Below, piece after piece: positions 42,857 through 52,773 of a stretch of 64,000 nucleotides of DNA. Source of the DNA: Ophiobolus disseminans (lineage: Eukaryota; Ascomycota; Dothideomycetes; Pleosporales; Phaeosphaeriaceae); contig MU006223.1 of the NCBI GenBank assembly GCA_010093685.1, forward strand, positions 950,228 to 1,014,227, given 5' to 3'. Made by a program: the position numbers and the translations under genes. Position 1 is the first letter of the stretch. The number at the start of each line of letters is the position of its first letter. The notes under the pieces are model-generated. The model was not told the origin of the DNA. It saw nothing but the letters and a program-made list of their open reading frames with translations, and made no database searches.

Positions 42857-43651
42857 CGTACAAGCTGAGACTTGTGAATCACTTGTGTCTAGTAGGTTGG
42901 GGATGCGTGTTGTGCTGCTTCGGATATCTGCGAGTGTTTGCAGGATACAAGCGGAGGAGAACTTCAGCTAAAGTAGTTTCTGTGTGCACAAACCCAGAGT
43001 TTCAGATTGTGACCATTGTGATCCAACAAAGAGATTGTGACGCTTTGACTGACATGCGTTGTGGCTAGCAGAATGAACTGGGCTGTGAAAGACAAACGGT
43101 CATTGTCTAAGACAATCACAGGTGCCGAGAAGAAAGAAAAAACATCACCGTCATTACTGGCGAATTTCCACCACGTGAATTTTGACGATTACCATGCTGA
43201 TGAACACCTCACTCACTCGGCGGTCATGAAAAGATCTTCGAGAAGCAAAAAAGACATGGGCCACACTGGGAATTGAACGATTCGGACGTTAGCATTCTTC
43301 CACAACCCTGATTCGAACGAGTGACTTACCCCAGGACCTCCTGCATTTAAGCTGTATACCCCTACTACCTGTTAGATATCACCAATATGTGGGAACGATG
43401 GCGTCTTACAAAGCAGGAATCATGCGACTAGACCATGTAGCCGGCTTGTACTTGTTGATGAAGGTAATTTTGAACTGAATAGGATATATACAATGTTGCA
43501 ACACTGATAGTAATCGTTTGTTTGAGAGTCTCTTACCTGGAAATTCGATTGCGAGACAAACGTAGGGCGCATGCATGCAGCATGGACTGATCTTTCTCAG
43601 CAATCGAACACTCTTGTATATTACTTCGAAGGCGATAGCATTATGTAAGTC
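42857..43651. other. Intergenic, nothing recognised
   Basis: About 800 bp upstream of the Cys-rich gene and downstream of the enolase-superfamily gene. A TTCGAA-containing stretch near 43.26-43.34 kb looks faintly like a tRNA T-arm but does not fold as one (see rejected items). Confidence 0.45.
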
Positions 43652-44782
43652 TCAAGAATAACTTGCTATAGGCTCCCCCAGCACATCCAAGCGAGGGGTG
43701 ATACCTAACCCTGGCGCAGTAGACACCGTGATACCGCCATCATCTTCATCAAGATATTTACCATCCGCGATGCTGATCGTAGACGAGCTGCGTACATCCA
43801 AGATGCACCGAAGATAATCGCTTGGGATCGTCTGAGCCAGGTGCGCAATCGCAGCAAAGGAAATGTCCGAGCCCCAGCAGTCCTGAACACTCATCGTGTA
43901 CCCTGCTGCCAGACAGATATCACGAATGCGACGTCCTTTGGTCAGACCACCGCACTTTGATATCTTGAGATTGATGCCTTCCGCTCCGTCGTCAGCGATG
44001 AGATTTACGACCGACGCAGTGTCCGTCGCAAGTTCGTCGAAGATGATCGGAACGTCAGTCCTGCGCCGTAGCGATATGTTCTCGCGCCATGTAGCACAGG
44101 GGCTCTCCAGAACGAAGTCCAAACCACTGGGTAGTTGTCTCAGCATTCGTAGCGCTCGTTCCACCGTCAACCCGCAGTTGGCATCTGCAAGGAAAAACTC
44201 TCCAGGCTGCTTGTCGGCAAGAGCTGCAGTAATGAGTGCTGCATCAGCTGAGGGATCCCCTCCAATCTTGATCGAATGGCCGGTGTAGCCCTTTGCGCGG
44301 TAGCCGGCCACCAATTCGCGCATTTCTTCTGGCTTGCACACGCCGATGGACGATATTCTAGGTAGGCTGGTCTCCGTCCGACCACCAAGAAGTTCACATA
44401 CGGGTAATCCGACAGATTTTCCAAATACGTCCCAACACGCAACATCCAAGGCTGTTTTAGCATGCTCATGGCCCACCAGCGCAGCGTCCATGGCGTCGTT
44501 GATGCGGTCTACCCTTCGCGGGTCCAGCCCAATCAACTTTGGTGCGATCTCTGTTATTCCGGCTCTGACGCCAAGTGCATGGGCTGCAATGTAGGTGGCT
44601 CCAAAAGGAGTGCTTTCTCCCCATCCTTCAATGCCGTTCTGAGTTGTTATCCGAACGACGGTGGCGGCGAAACTTGTGTATTGTCGACCGAGGGAGAGAT
44701 GGTAGACACCATTAGCGTAGGGTAGGTCGACATGGAAGACATCAATTCGTGCGATAGTTAGGTCTGACATTGATGCAGCCAT
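43652..44782 (-). CDS. Enolase-superfamily (MR/MLE) dehydratase or racemase
   Basis: Intronless, 376 residues, TIM-barrel enzyme of the mandelate racemase/muconate lactonizing group. Catalytic layout: acid/base Lys172 in HSIKIGG, metal ligands Asp200 (LADANCGL), Glu226 (LESPC) and Asp249 (IFDEL), second Lys273 in NLKISKCGG, and SVQDCWGSD near the C-terminus. DANCGL and KISKCGG closely resemble cis-3-hydroxy-L-proline dehydratase-type members, so this is the best guess; L-Ala-D/L-Glu epimerase-like activity is the alternative. The enzyme abstracts the alpha proton of a carboxylate or amino acid with Mg2+. The start could also be Met5. It is divergent to an MDR oxidoreductase across a 475-bp shared promoter, which suggests one catabolic route. 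Confidence 0.88.
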   Translation of the reverse strand: MAASMSDLTIARIDVFHVDLPYANGVYHLSLGRQYTSFAATVVRITTQNGIEGWGESTPFGATYIAAHALGVRAGITEIAPKLIGLDPRRVDRINDAMDAALVGHEHAKTALDVACWDVFGKSVGLPVCELLGGRTETSLPRISSIGVCKPEEMRELVAGYRAKGYTGHSIKIGGDPSADAALITAALADKQPGEFFLADANCGLTVERALRMLRQLPSGLDFVLESPCATWRENISLRRRTDVPIIFDELATDTASVVNLIADDGAEGINLKISKCGGLTKGRRIRDICLAAGYTMSVQDCWGSDISFAAIAHLAQTIPSDYLRCILDVRSSSTISIADGKYLDEDDGGITVSTAPGLGITPRLDVLGEPIASYS

Positions 44783-45257
44783 GTTGGAGAGGGTGTGGCT
44801 AGATTATCGAGACGCGGGGAGGTCTCTGTGGTTTTTGGGCCTACCTAAGTACTCAAAGAGACGCGTCCTAAATTGAGCCATGATGGTCTCGTCGATTTAC
44901 CCTATCAGGCAACCGAATGCGAGACCAACATCTTGTGCGAGGGAGAAAGTGGATGGAGGTTGGAAAGCCATCTATGGAAACGGTTCATCCACGCGTAGGT
45001 GCTGACCAATGGGTGTTGGCAATGTGGCCAATAGGGCAACGACGAGGAGGAAGAGGTGCTTGCATTGTGGCCAATAGGGCAACAGCCAGGAGTGGGGCGC
45101 ACTTCCCTTTCGTGGAGATCATCCTAAAACGGAATAGTGGCTCGGTCAATTCATCATATCCCAAGCATGATCTCATTAGCATTCTCAGCTATAAATGATT
45201 CGGGCCGCACGTAGTTTTACGCTGCGTCCACAACATTCACAGTATTAAACTTCAAAA
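44783..45257. promoter_or_regulatory. Bidirectional promoter with CCAAT boxes and TATA
   Basis: 475 bp between two divergent starts. Contains three CCAAT boxes on the plus strand: 45006-45010, and two within an exact 18-bp repeat (next entry). TATAAAT at 45190-45196 lies 62 bp before the plus-strand ATG (45258). No clear TATA for the minus-strand gene. CCAAT boxes are bound by the HAP/CBC complex in fungi. Confidence 0.55.
45023..45083 (+). repeat. Duplicated 18-bp CCAAT element
   Basis: TGTGGCCAATAGGGCAAC occurs exactly at 45023-45040 and 45066-45083, 43 bp apart (about four helical turns). Each is preceded by a GCAA/GCAT-type motif. It sits centrally in the divergent promoter, so it could serve both genes. 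Confidence 0.75.
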
Positions 45258-46385
45258 ATGAGCGGAAATATCTCACATCTGGCGGCTGCCAGCCAAACCG
45301 ACATCCCAGCTACCATGTCCGGAGTAGTCCTCACAGGCCATGGTGGTTTCGAAAAATTAGAATACCGCGACGACCTTAAAGTCCCTCAGCCAGCTGCCGA
45401 TGAAGTATTGATACGGGTTGCCGCAGCGGGCATCAACAACACAGACATCAACACGCGAATCGGCTGGTACTCCAAGGGCGTCAAGACGGCCACTGAAACC
45501 GGAACAGAAAATAGCTGGGAAGAACGAAAAGACGAGGACGCCTCGTGGTCTGGTACCCCGTTGCAATTCCCTCGCATTCAAGGTGCGGATTGCTGCGGCC
45601 GGATCGTTGCAGTCGGTAAGGACGTCGATTCGAAACGTATCGGAGAGCGCGTGCTCGTAAAGAACATCCTTCGTCACTACGTCGAATATCGACCATACGA
45701 GTGCTGGACGTTTGGATCCGAGTGCGATGGCGGATTTGCACAGTACACGAAAGCACCTGCCTGCGAGACGTACAAGATTGATTGCACCTGGAGCGATACC
45801 AAACTTGGATCCGTACCTTGTGCCTTTTCAACGGCGGAGAATATGCTACATCGTGCGGAAGTCAAAAACGGCGAAAGAGTTCTCATCACGGGTGCTTCCG
45901 GCGGCGTTGGTGCAGCAGCAATCCAACTTGCAAAGCGACGTGGAGCACATGTGATTGCCGTTGGAGGACGCGACAAAACAGATCAACTGCTCGGCCTCGG
46001 AGCTGATCAAGTTATTGCCAGAGGCGACAGTGTTGTAAAGAACCTCGGAAGAGACAGCATCCATGTTGTTCTAGACCTCGTCGCGGGACCCTCGTTTACA
46101 GAGCTGCTAGACGTGTTGAAGAAGGGAGGAAGATACGCTGTTGCTGGTGCCATTGCGGGGCCAATCGTTGAACTCGACGTCCGTACGTTGTATCTGAAGG
46201 ATCTAAGCTTCTTCGGCTGTACTTTCCAGGAAGATGTGGTTTTCGGGAATCTGATCTCGTACATTGAGCGTGGCGAAATTCGACCACACGTTGCCAAGGT
46301 GTATCCGCTCAAGGATATCGTGGCTGCTCAGGAGAATTTCTTGTCCAAGGCTGCATCTGGAAAGTTGGTGCTTGAGATACCATAA
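45258..46385 (+). CDS. MDR zinc-type alcohol dehydrogenase/quinone oxidoreductase-like
   Basis: Intronless, 375 residues. N-terminal GroES-like domain: DEVLIRVAAAGINNTDINTR, then IQGADCCGRIVAVGKDV and GERVLV. Rossmann domain: ERVLITGASGGVGAAAIQL (GASGGVG, NAD(P)H binding), IAVGGRDK and LDLVAGPSF. The Cys/His ligands of a structural zinc (CxxCxxC) are absent and the catalytic Cys is replaced by Asn (GINNTDIN), as in quinone-oxidoreductase-type members, so a zinc-independent NADPH reductase is likely. An insertion of about 25 residues (TENSWEERKDEDASW) lies after NTRIGWYSKG. Divergently paired with the enolase-superfamily enzyme. Confidence 0.9.
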   Translation: MSGNISHLAAASQTDIPATMSGVVLTGHGGFEKLEYRDDLKVPQPAADEVLIRVAAAGINNTDINTRIGWYSKGVKTATETGTENSWEERKDEDASWSGTPLQFPRIQGADCCGRIVAVGKDVDSKRIGERVLVKNILRHYVEYRPYECWTFGSECDGGFAQYTKAPACETYKIDCTWSDTKLGSVPCAFSTAENMLHRAEVKNGERVLITGASGGVGAAAIQLAKRRGAHVIAVGGRDKTDQLLGLGADQVIARGDSVVKNLGRDSIHVVLDLVAGPSFTELLDVLKKGGRYAVAGAIAGPIVELDVRTLYLKDLSFFGCTFQEDVVFGNLISYIERGEIRPHVAKVYPLKDIVAAQENFLSKAASGKLVLEIP

Positions 46386-46634
46386 GTCATACAGTGTAAA
46401 GAAATATAGAGAAGTTGTTGGATGAGAAGAATTCATAATCTTACAGCTTTTTCACACATCGCCTCGTGCTATATATCTGAGGTTAAGTCTTCAGCAACCA
46501 ATACTAGGTGAAGTGTATCACAGCCACTTGATGTATGACGTCAAACTCTTCAGATTCAATTCTAACTACTATTCCTAGCAGTCAATACGTAACACTACTA
46601 CCAATGTTAGCTACGACGTGAGCTTCCAGGCCGC

Positions 46635-48404
46635 CTAACAGGCCAATACAATTTTCGACTGGCCCTGAGATGCAAGAGCAACCCCGCAAAAGACATTTGC
46701 GACTTGACTTGCTGCTGCCATTCCACTCGCATCAAACTTGAACTTCCGCAAGAACTCTTTGAGCGAGACGCCGCCGAGCTTGGCACGACGTTGCAGCTGC
46801 AGTTCGAGCGCCCGATCAGCATCGCTTGCCGTGATAAAGGGCACCCACAAGTCAGCAATGGTAGTTTTGGGCGATCGCCGATTATCGTGTTCTGCTGCGA
46901 CGCAGAGGACCCAAGCCCGAGCTAGCTCTTTCATGGAGATCATTCCTTCTGCATCAGCGTAAACTTTCTCAGTAAGGTCGCATGCAGAAACGCTACCAAG
47001 AAATGTGCTGTCCTTATCAACGTCATCTAATGACTGCAATGTGCCTTCAGATACCAATGGTGATGCCTCCTCGGAGTCGGAAGTCAAACAAGCTGTCTCG
47101 GGCATGGCAGACGGCAAATTCATCCCGAAAACGTCGTAATGCGACCATTTAGAAAGCGTTGAAGTTGTTTTGCGAGTCATTTCGTCCTCACAGTCATCTT
47201 CGTCATCAGAGAAATCGGCGTCGATGGGCGCGATAGGCTCACGGTCAAACCACTGGCAAGAGTCTTTGTCAGAACTCTGTGGCGTAGCGCCCAGGAGGTC
47301 ATGATCAGCGTCGTACAGGGGAAAAGCCTGGTAAGATGTTGTAGTCTTGACAACCGTTGTGACGCACTGAACTTGCGAACCAATATCCGACACGAGAGGT
47401 ACAATGGCAGCTTGAGTGTGTTCCGAAGGTGAAGACGCAGCCGTAGCCGTAGCCGTCACGCCTTCCGCATCTAAGGGGTTCAATCCAACTAGTGCGCTGG
47501 GTTCGAGGACAATGGGTGAGGGAATGCCATTTGCGAGTTCGTCCGGGGACTGTTGCTGCTTCGCACCGCCTTCGACCGCGTCAGCTGTGTTCAGTAACTC
47601 CGCAAGCTGTGGGATTGCACGAGATGCGATCTTTGACTTGCACTCAGATGGGTACATGGAAGCAAGTCTTTCTCCAGCAAGCTTGCTCACCAAATTGCTA
47701 AACCAATCGGAATGAGATGAACGTGCATATGCCGGTGTGGTGTCTTCGAGAGGCTCTGCATGAGATAATAGCCGCTGGTTTGCATAAAGCAAGGCCGGAG
47801 GCAATGTTGGTGAGCGAAGGAACTTGATAACTGTGCCTGTGGGAGGTACAGCAGTCTTGAATGTACGCTCTGGTGGCGTTTTGGGGGACTTGTCAATGTC
47901 TTGCTCTGACTGTGGCGCGCACTCATCATCTGCCATCTCCGATGAGGCTGTCCGCGGAGTGGGCAAGGGGGTGTTGCAATGACTATCATGCTTGACAGCG
48001 TCGCTCAGGAGAGAAGCATTAGACCCGATGTCGTCCAGAGGGTTGATGGTCTTCGTTGCCTCGATGGAGCCACAATCGTTGTCTCCCACGACCATAGGCT
48101 CTTCAATTTTGGTAGGTGGCGTGGTTCGATCAGCCTCAGTGACAAGCATAGTTTCGATAGTGAGCTTGGCCTCAATGTGACAAGGGGAAGCCACGGGCTG
48201 AACGGTGGTGTATGTGATGGCAACGTTTTCTTCCACAGCTTGAACGTCGGAGTTTTGTTCATGATGCAGGGCTGTGCTCTTCTCCGACGTCGGGATGAGA
48301 AATGTCTGCGGAGACTTTGAAGACTTTGACGCTTTGATTGGGTTTGTCTGCCTTCGCTTCTTCGTGTTGAAGACGTGAGAGTTCTTCTTCTTCTTTCCAG
48401 CCAT
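46635..48404 (-). CDS. Large disordered protein, unknown
   Basis: Intronless, 589 residues. The N-terminus is strongly basic and nuclear-signal-like (AGKKKKN, NTKKRRQ). The middle is disordered and Ser/Thr/Pro-rich. An acidic patch (DADFSDDEDDCEDE) lies near residue 425. The C-terminal 120 residues look folded: EGMISMKELARAWVLCVAAE, then ADLWVPFITASDADRAL and GGVSLKEFLRKFKF. No known domain recognised; it may be a Pleosporales-restricted nuclear protein. The antisense strand has several frames of 70-113 codons, shadows only. Confidence 0.78.
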   Translation of the reverse strand: MAGKKKKNSHVFNTKKRRQTNPIKASKSSKSPQTFLIPTSEKSTALHHEQNSDVQAVEENVAITYTTVQPVASPCHIEAKLTIETMLVTEADRTTPPTKIEEPMVVGDNDCGSIEATKTINPLDDIGSNASLLSDAVKHDSHCNTPLPTPRTASSEMADDECAPQSEQDIDKSPKTPPERTFKTAVPPTGTVIKFLRSPTLPPALLYANQRLLSHAEPLEDTTPAYARSSHSDWFSNLVSKLAGERLASMYPSECKSKIASRAIPQLAELLNTADAVEGGAKQQQSPDELANGIPSPIVLEPSALVGLNPLDAEGVTATATAASSPSEHTQAAIVPLVSDIGSQVQCVTTVVKTTTSYQAFPLYDADHDLLGATPQSSDKDSCQWFDREPIAPIDADFSDDEDDCEDEMTRKTTSTLSKWSHYDVFGMNLPSAMPETACLTSDSEEASPLVSEGTLQSLDDVDKDSTFLGSVSACDLTEKVYADAEGMISMKELARAWVLCVAAEHDNRRSPKTTIADLWVPFITASDADRALELQLQRRAKLGGVSLKEFLRKFKFDASGMAAASQVANVFCGVALASQGQSKIVLAC

Positions 48405-50081
48405 GATGAATGTTTATCTGAGTTGAATTGATCAGAAACGAAAAATCGGGTTGATGAGTTTAAACTTATGAGTCAGTAACGCTGCGGAGATGGATGCCTC
48501 TCAATGTTGCTTCGTAACATGCCAGGGGTGAGCCGTGGATAGTAGTGGGCGAGCGAAGTTGAGTGAAGGGGAGCGTACCTTTAGTCGTGAGCGGCTGTGC
48601 TTTCTAGACAAGGGTTGTTTTCTCGAAAGAAGTACTTGTGGTAGAGTTGATACAAGGTAGAAATGATGAGTTGGGAGAATAATTGCTGAGGCCTGTGAGT
48701 CCTTTTATGCAGCGAAGCGCGAGAGGAACCTTTCAAGCACGTTCGTGAAATTGCTAGAATCGGGGCTTTTTCCGAGTGAAACATTTTTTGTTTGCGTCGT
48801 GCGTGCGACTGTGAAAGACATAAGCCCCATTGAGGTCTCAGTTTGTCACTTTTCACCCTCCTATATCAAGCTCCATCTCTTGACTGTCTATGTGTTCCCC
48901 ATCTTTGAAAAATGTGTGCAGTTGGCCACCTTTGGTTTCTCTTGTTTGACGGTGATCGAGCGCGTTCGTTAGTATCTCTGAGTTCTTTTCTATTAATAAG
49001 CTTCAAGTGTATTGATTGCAAACCCTCAAGTGTTCATATCTTCGGTGATGCGATTTCAGTTACGACCTAGGTGGCTTGTTTGTGACATGCGCGAGAAGTT
49101 GTGGACAGCTCACACCATCTTGCATGTATGAGCAGGTTAAGTGCGGAAGTGCAATGCGGAAATATACCAAATTAAACAAGCTTGGAATATCTAGTATTGG
49201 CTGTGTAGATGTGAGACGATATTAATCGTCGTTCGGAAGGAAGTCGAGACGTATGCGTCTTAGTGAGGACAGCAGGTCTCGAGCTTTGATTGAGGTGATC
49301 GAGACTTGTTAGCGCGTCGAACAGCAGCTTGTAGGATCGATGCCTTTTTTTCGAAGCGTAGTGTTGACTGTTGTAGATTTGTTCCAGATCTCGGACGCGA
49401 TGTGGGCAGTCACGCCTCGGCAGTCAAATTCGCCCCCACCTCCCAACCACTTGCATCATCGGCCTTCCCAACATACTTCAACTTACTACTCGCCACTGTG
49501 AGCTATATTGATAGTCTTTTTATCATTGTGTCGCGATGAGGTACCCATCAAATGGCCTACCCAAGTGTCTGGACAGCGTGTCCTCGATGGCCATCAATGT
49601 CTCCCTACTTTGGAAGTGTCGCGAAAAAGGCTTCGTAGGATGATGCTAGGAAGTGTATTTCGAATATAAATGACAAGCTACGGAGAAAGAAAGTTTAGAG
49701 ATGGATGAAAGTAAGCAACAGAGAAAAATAAATAGCGAAAGTCATCCAAACCGAGAAAAAACGCACTACGATTCAAAGCTCCAGCTTTACCTTCTTTTGC
49801 AGTCGAGCTCTGCTCCTACGCACTCAATTCTCACTCAAGAAATTTCCATCCCCCATTCTTCCATCACAACCCTCTCTCCCCCTAAAAAACCACACATCTC
49901 ACCTTCAACCCCCTCCAACCACCAACCTTACTGATTTGAACTGGTTTGATTGTTTGCCTGCTGCTACCATAGTTGATAATCCAAGCGTTCCTTATTTTCT
50001 ATGTCTTTATAAAAGGTTATCTTTGTAAGAGGTTACTAAACACCAACAACCTTAAACTTCAGCCTCAGCGGCTATCCATAC
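48405..50081. other. 1.7-kb intergenic region
   Basis: Divergent upstream region of the disordered protein (-) and the C-rich ORF (+). Short frames near 48.6-48.9 and 49.7-49.9 kb are not convincing. The last 250 bp form a C/A/T-rich leader with TCTTTATAAAAGG at about 50005, a possible TATA box 75 bp before the ATG at 50082. Confidence 0.45.
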
Positions 50082-50828
50082 ATGTCAACCCAATTGCAAC
50101 CCCAACCCCCCTCCTTCTGCAACAACCCCTCCACCCACCTCCACACCCTCGACTGCGGGCACACAGTTTTCAGCAGCACCTCCAATACCACTCCCCCATC
50201 TCCATTCCCATCTTCCCCCACCCCCAAATCTCCCTGCTCCCCAAACTGCCTCCGCGCCATCTACACCCTCAAGCCTTCCCTCCCCCTCACCTGGCTCAAA
50301 CACACGTCCCTCGCGCCCTTCGTCTGCCCCGTCTGCGTCGAAGCCTGCATGCGCGCGGACTACTCCGTCCTGCTAGTCCAGCACCGCGAAAGCGGGGGGC
50401 GGCTCGCTAACGCCACGGAAACGAATATCCGCCTCTGGACGTATGCGGCTATGATAAAGATGGTTGCTGAGGGAGGCCGGATGTGTGAGGGCATGGCGGG
50501 GTGTTTTGCGATGCGGGATGTGGGTGCTTATGAAGGGCTTACTATTAGTAGTGGTAGTAGTAGTATAGCTACGACGATTCGCGCGGGCGTGGGGAGTTGG
50601 AAGATGAGGCATGGGGTGGAGGCGGGTATGGGAGAAGAGACGGAGATGGATGGAGATTGGGTGAGTTTGGTGGCTGTGCTGGAGGCGCGGTATCAGGGTC
50701 ATGCAAGGCGGGAGGGCGGAGAAGTTGAGGATTTGGCGGAGAGACTTTGCGATGCGAGAGTTGGGCTGGGGGATGGAGATGTTGAGATGGAGGATTTGGC
50801 GGAGGATTTTGGGGGCTGGGGGACGTAG
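50082..50828 (+). CDS. Small Cys-containing protein, unknown, strand-skewed
   Basis: Intronless, 248 residues. The N-terminal half has a Cys/His set (FCNNP, LDCGHTV, SPCSPNCLRA, VCPVCVEACM) that could bind zinc; the C-terminal half is Gly/Glu-rich and helical (VEDLAERLCDARVG, VEMEDLAEDFGG). Composition is odd: to about 50390 the plus strand is very C-rich, afterwards very G-rich, which strongly biases codon choice. A TATAAAA-type box lies about 75 bp upstream. No family recognised. Because G-rich runs leave the antisense open, several shadow frames exist. Confidence 0.65.
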   Translation: MSTQLQPQPPSFCNNPSTHLHTLDCGHTVFSSTSNTTPPSPFPSSPTPKSPCSPNCLRAIYTLKPSLPLTWLKHTSLAPFVCPVCVEACMRADYSVLLVQHRESGGRLANATETNIRLWTYAAMIKMVAEGGRMCEGMAGCFAMRDVGAYEGLTISSGSSSIATTIRAGVGSWKMRHGVEAGMGEETEMDGDWVSLVAVLEARYQGHARREGGEVEDLAERLCDARVGLGDGDVEMEDLAEDFGGWGT

Positions 50829-51231
50829 ATGGGGATTGGTATGGTTGAGCTTGGGATGTGTTATAACAGCGTCCCATTCAAGGCCTTTTCTAAGAAAATG
50901 TGACCTGCCGTAAGTTTGTGTTGGATCTGGATTCGGAAGTAATGGCCGTAGGAGCAAGAATAAAATGTAGTCGATGAAAGTAGCGTTTTCGTACAATGCG
51001 TGCACCTCATTCGATGACGCAGATGTAAGGAAAATCATGTTTCACTGATCCCAGAGCGATGTGAGTTTACGAAGAGAATCACACATCTGACAAAATAGAT
51101 TGGGAAAAGAAGGTCGATTGAATGGGAAGCCAGACCAGCAGCCTTACCAGCAGCCTTGAGGCGATAAGCTGTATTCAAGTAAGCCTACACTTCCCCCTCA
51201 TATCCCAATACCCTCAGACCCCGCCCCATAT
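50829..51231. other. Convergent 3' flanks, nothing recognised
   Basis: About 400 bp between the stop of the skewed ORF (+) and the stop of the CDF gene (-). No gene seen. Confidence 0.5.
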
Positions 51232-52773
51232 CTACAACTCCTTTTTCAAATTATGTTCCGGCCGATGATCCGTCTCATAATCAACATGCACATACGCCCT
51301 CTCCACATCCGGCAAGCTCTCGAGTTTAATCTGCAGCTCCTCGGCAACATCGTGCGTGGCGCGCAGCGTCTCGTCGGGGTCCATGACAATATCGACTTCG
51401 ACAATGAGGCGCGGGCCCGAGTGGTAGGCGCGCACGGTGTCGATTTGCTTGATGGCGGGGGAGTGCGTCATTGCTGTGGAGGTTAGTGAGGAGTAAAGGT
51501 GGAGGGGAAATGGGAGTGACGTACAGATATAGGTGATGTGTTGCAGCATGTTTGTGTCTGCTGTGACGCCGATGAGGAGTTGGAACTCGCTGTATGCTGT
51601 TCGGGACCAGAGGAAGATGATCAGGAAGCTAAGTATCATGGCGCCCATGGGATCGAGCCACCACACAAGCTTGCTCCCGCCCACACTCGTGAGCACGCCA
51701 AAGCCATTGATGCTTAAATCGTTGCGGTGGTCTTCCCACAGAATGCGCACTTGGCTGTATTTGTTGCGTAGGGCCCAGCAGTACAGAAACAGCCCAAACT
51801 TTGTGGCAAATGCGATTGCTACGGCGATGACGGACGGCAGGAAAAAGCTGTTCGTGTCGGGCCCGTTGTGCTCGGCGATAGTGCGTATGGACTCGACGAT
51901 GATGACCACCGAGACTGTGATCATGAGGGCGCAGAAGCAGAGATTGCCGGCTGTCTCGATGCGTGCCTTGCCGGAAGGGAACTTCCTTCCGTCGACACGT
52001 GCGACCGCGCGGTTGCACATGATCAATGTGAGGTTGGAGAGCGGGTCGAACAGCGAGTCGGCCATTGTGGTGAAGAGGGACAGCGACTTGGAGCTGATAG
52101 CGGCGTAGAGCTGCAGAATCGCGAGGATGATGTTGGCCGCAAAAGATCCAATGACGGCGATTTTGTACTTGAGGTGATTCGCATCGCCTTCTTCCTTGGC
52201 CGCCCTTCGATGGTCGTCGACGGGCTTCAACAGCCGCTCGATGTTCTCGTTCTGGGCCTCGTAGAACTTCTCAATCTTGCGGGCGTCGCGCGCTTTCCGG
52301 TTCAGCGTGATAGGCCCGCAGCCGTCGCGCTTCCGCGAGGTGTTGGCGCGGATCAGGGCCATTTCGCTCTCGGGCTTGATGGCGGCGGACAGATGGTACG
52401 GGTCATTGTACTGTGGCGGCGATTGGCTCTCGAGGTCGTCGCCGTCTTCGCTGGTGCGGTGGGATACATGGCGGTGCGCGATTGGGTCGTGGGCACTTGT
52501 GGCGCGTGTCGTCTCGACGGCGGTGCTGTTGCCGTCTGCCTTTCCGACTGCGGCGTCGGACGCGGACGACGTGTGCTGCTGCGAACTCGAGGCGTGGTGG
52601 AGGTGCGGGCTGGCGGTCCGTTCTGAGCGATGAGGGTGTGAGTGGACTGCATGGTGACGTTTGGGGTCAGCCTGTGTTGTGCTGTTTCAGGGCGGGCGTT
52701 ATGCCTAGGAAATGCGCCTACATGGATTCGGTTTCATGGATATGGCGCGGTGCAGATCGGGTTCCGACGACAT
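51232..52773 (-). CDS. Cation diffusion facilitator, Mn-type (MMT/MTP-like)
   Basis: Three exons (52773-52722, 52646-51525, 51473-51232) give 471 residues. Long disordered N-terminus (HSHPHRSERT, TSEDGDDLESQSPPQYNDPY), then about six membrane helices: YKIAVIGSFAANIILAI, LFTTMADSLFDPLSNL, FCALMITVSVVIIVES, VIAVAIAFATKFGLFLY, MILSFLIIFLW. The metal site motifs are DSLFD (TM2) and DHRND (TM5), both DxxxD, the signature of the Mn-CDF subgroup, rather than HxxxD of Zn transporters. A cytosolic C-terminal domain (IKQIDTVRAYHSGPRLIVEV, HVDYETDHRPEH) completes it. It likely moves Mn2+ into the vacuole, Golgi or out of the cell in exchange for H+. The start exon was placed by the only phase that joins to the open frame; alternative starts would only shorten the disordered tail. 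Confidence 0.9.

Noticed and set aside
43262..43345. tRNA-like signals (GGAATTGAACGA, GATTCGAACGAG) on the plus strand
   Set aside because: The five-base T-stems do not pair, and no acceptor or anticodon stem could be built in either orientation.
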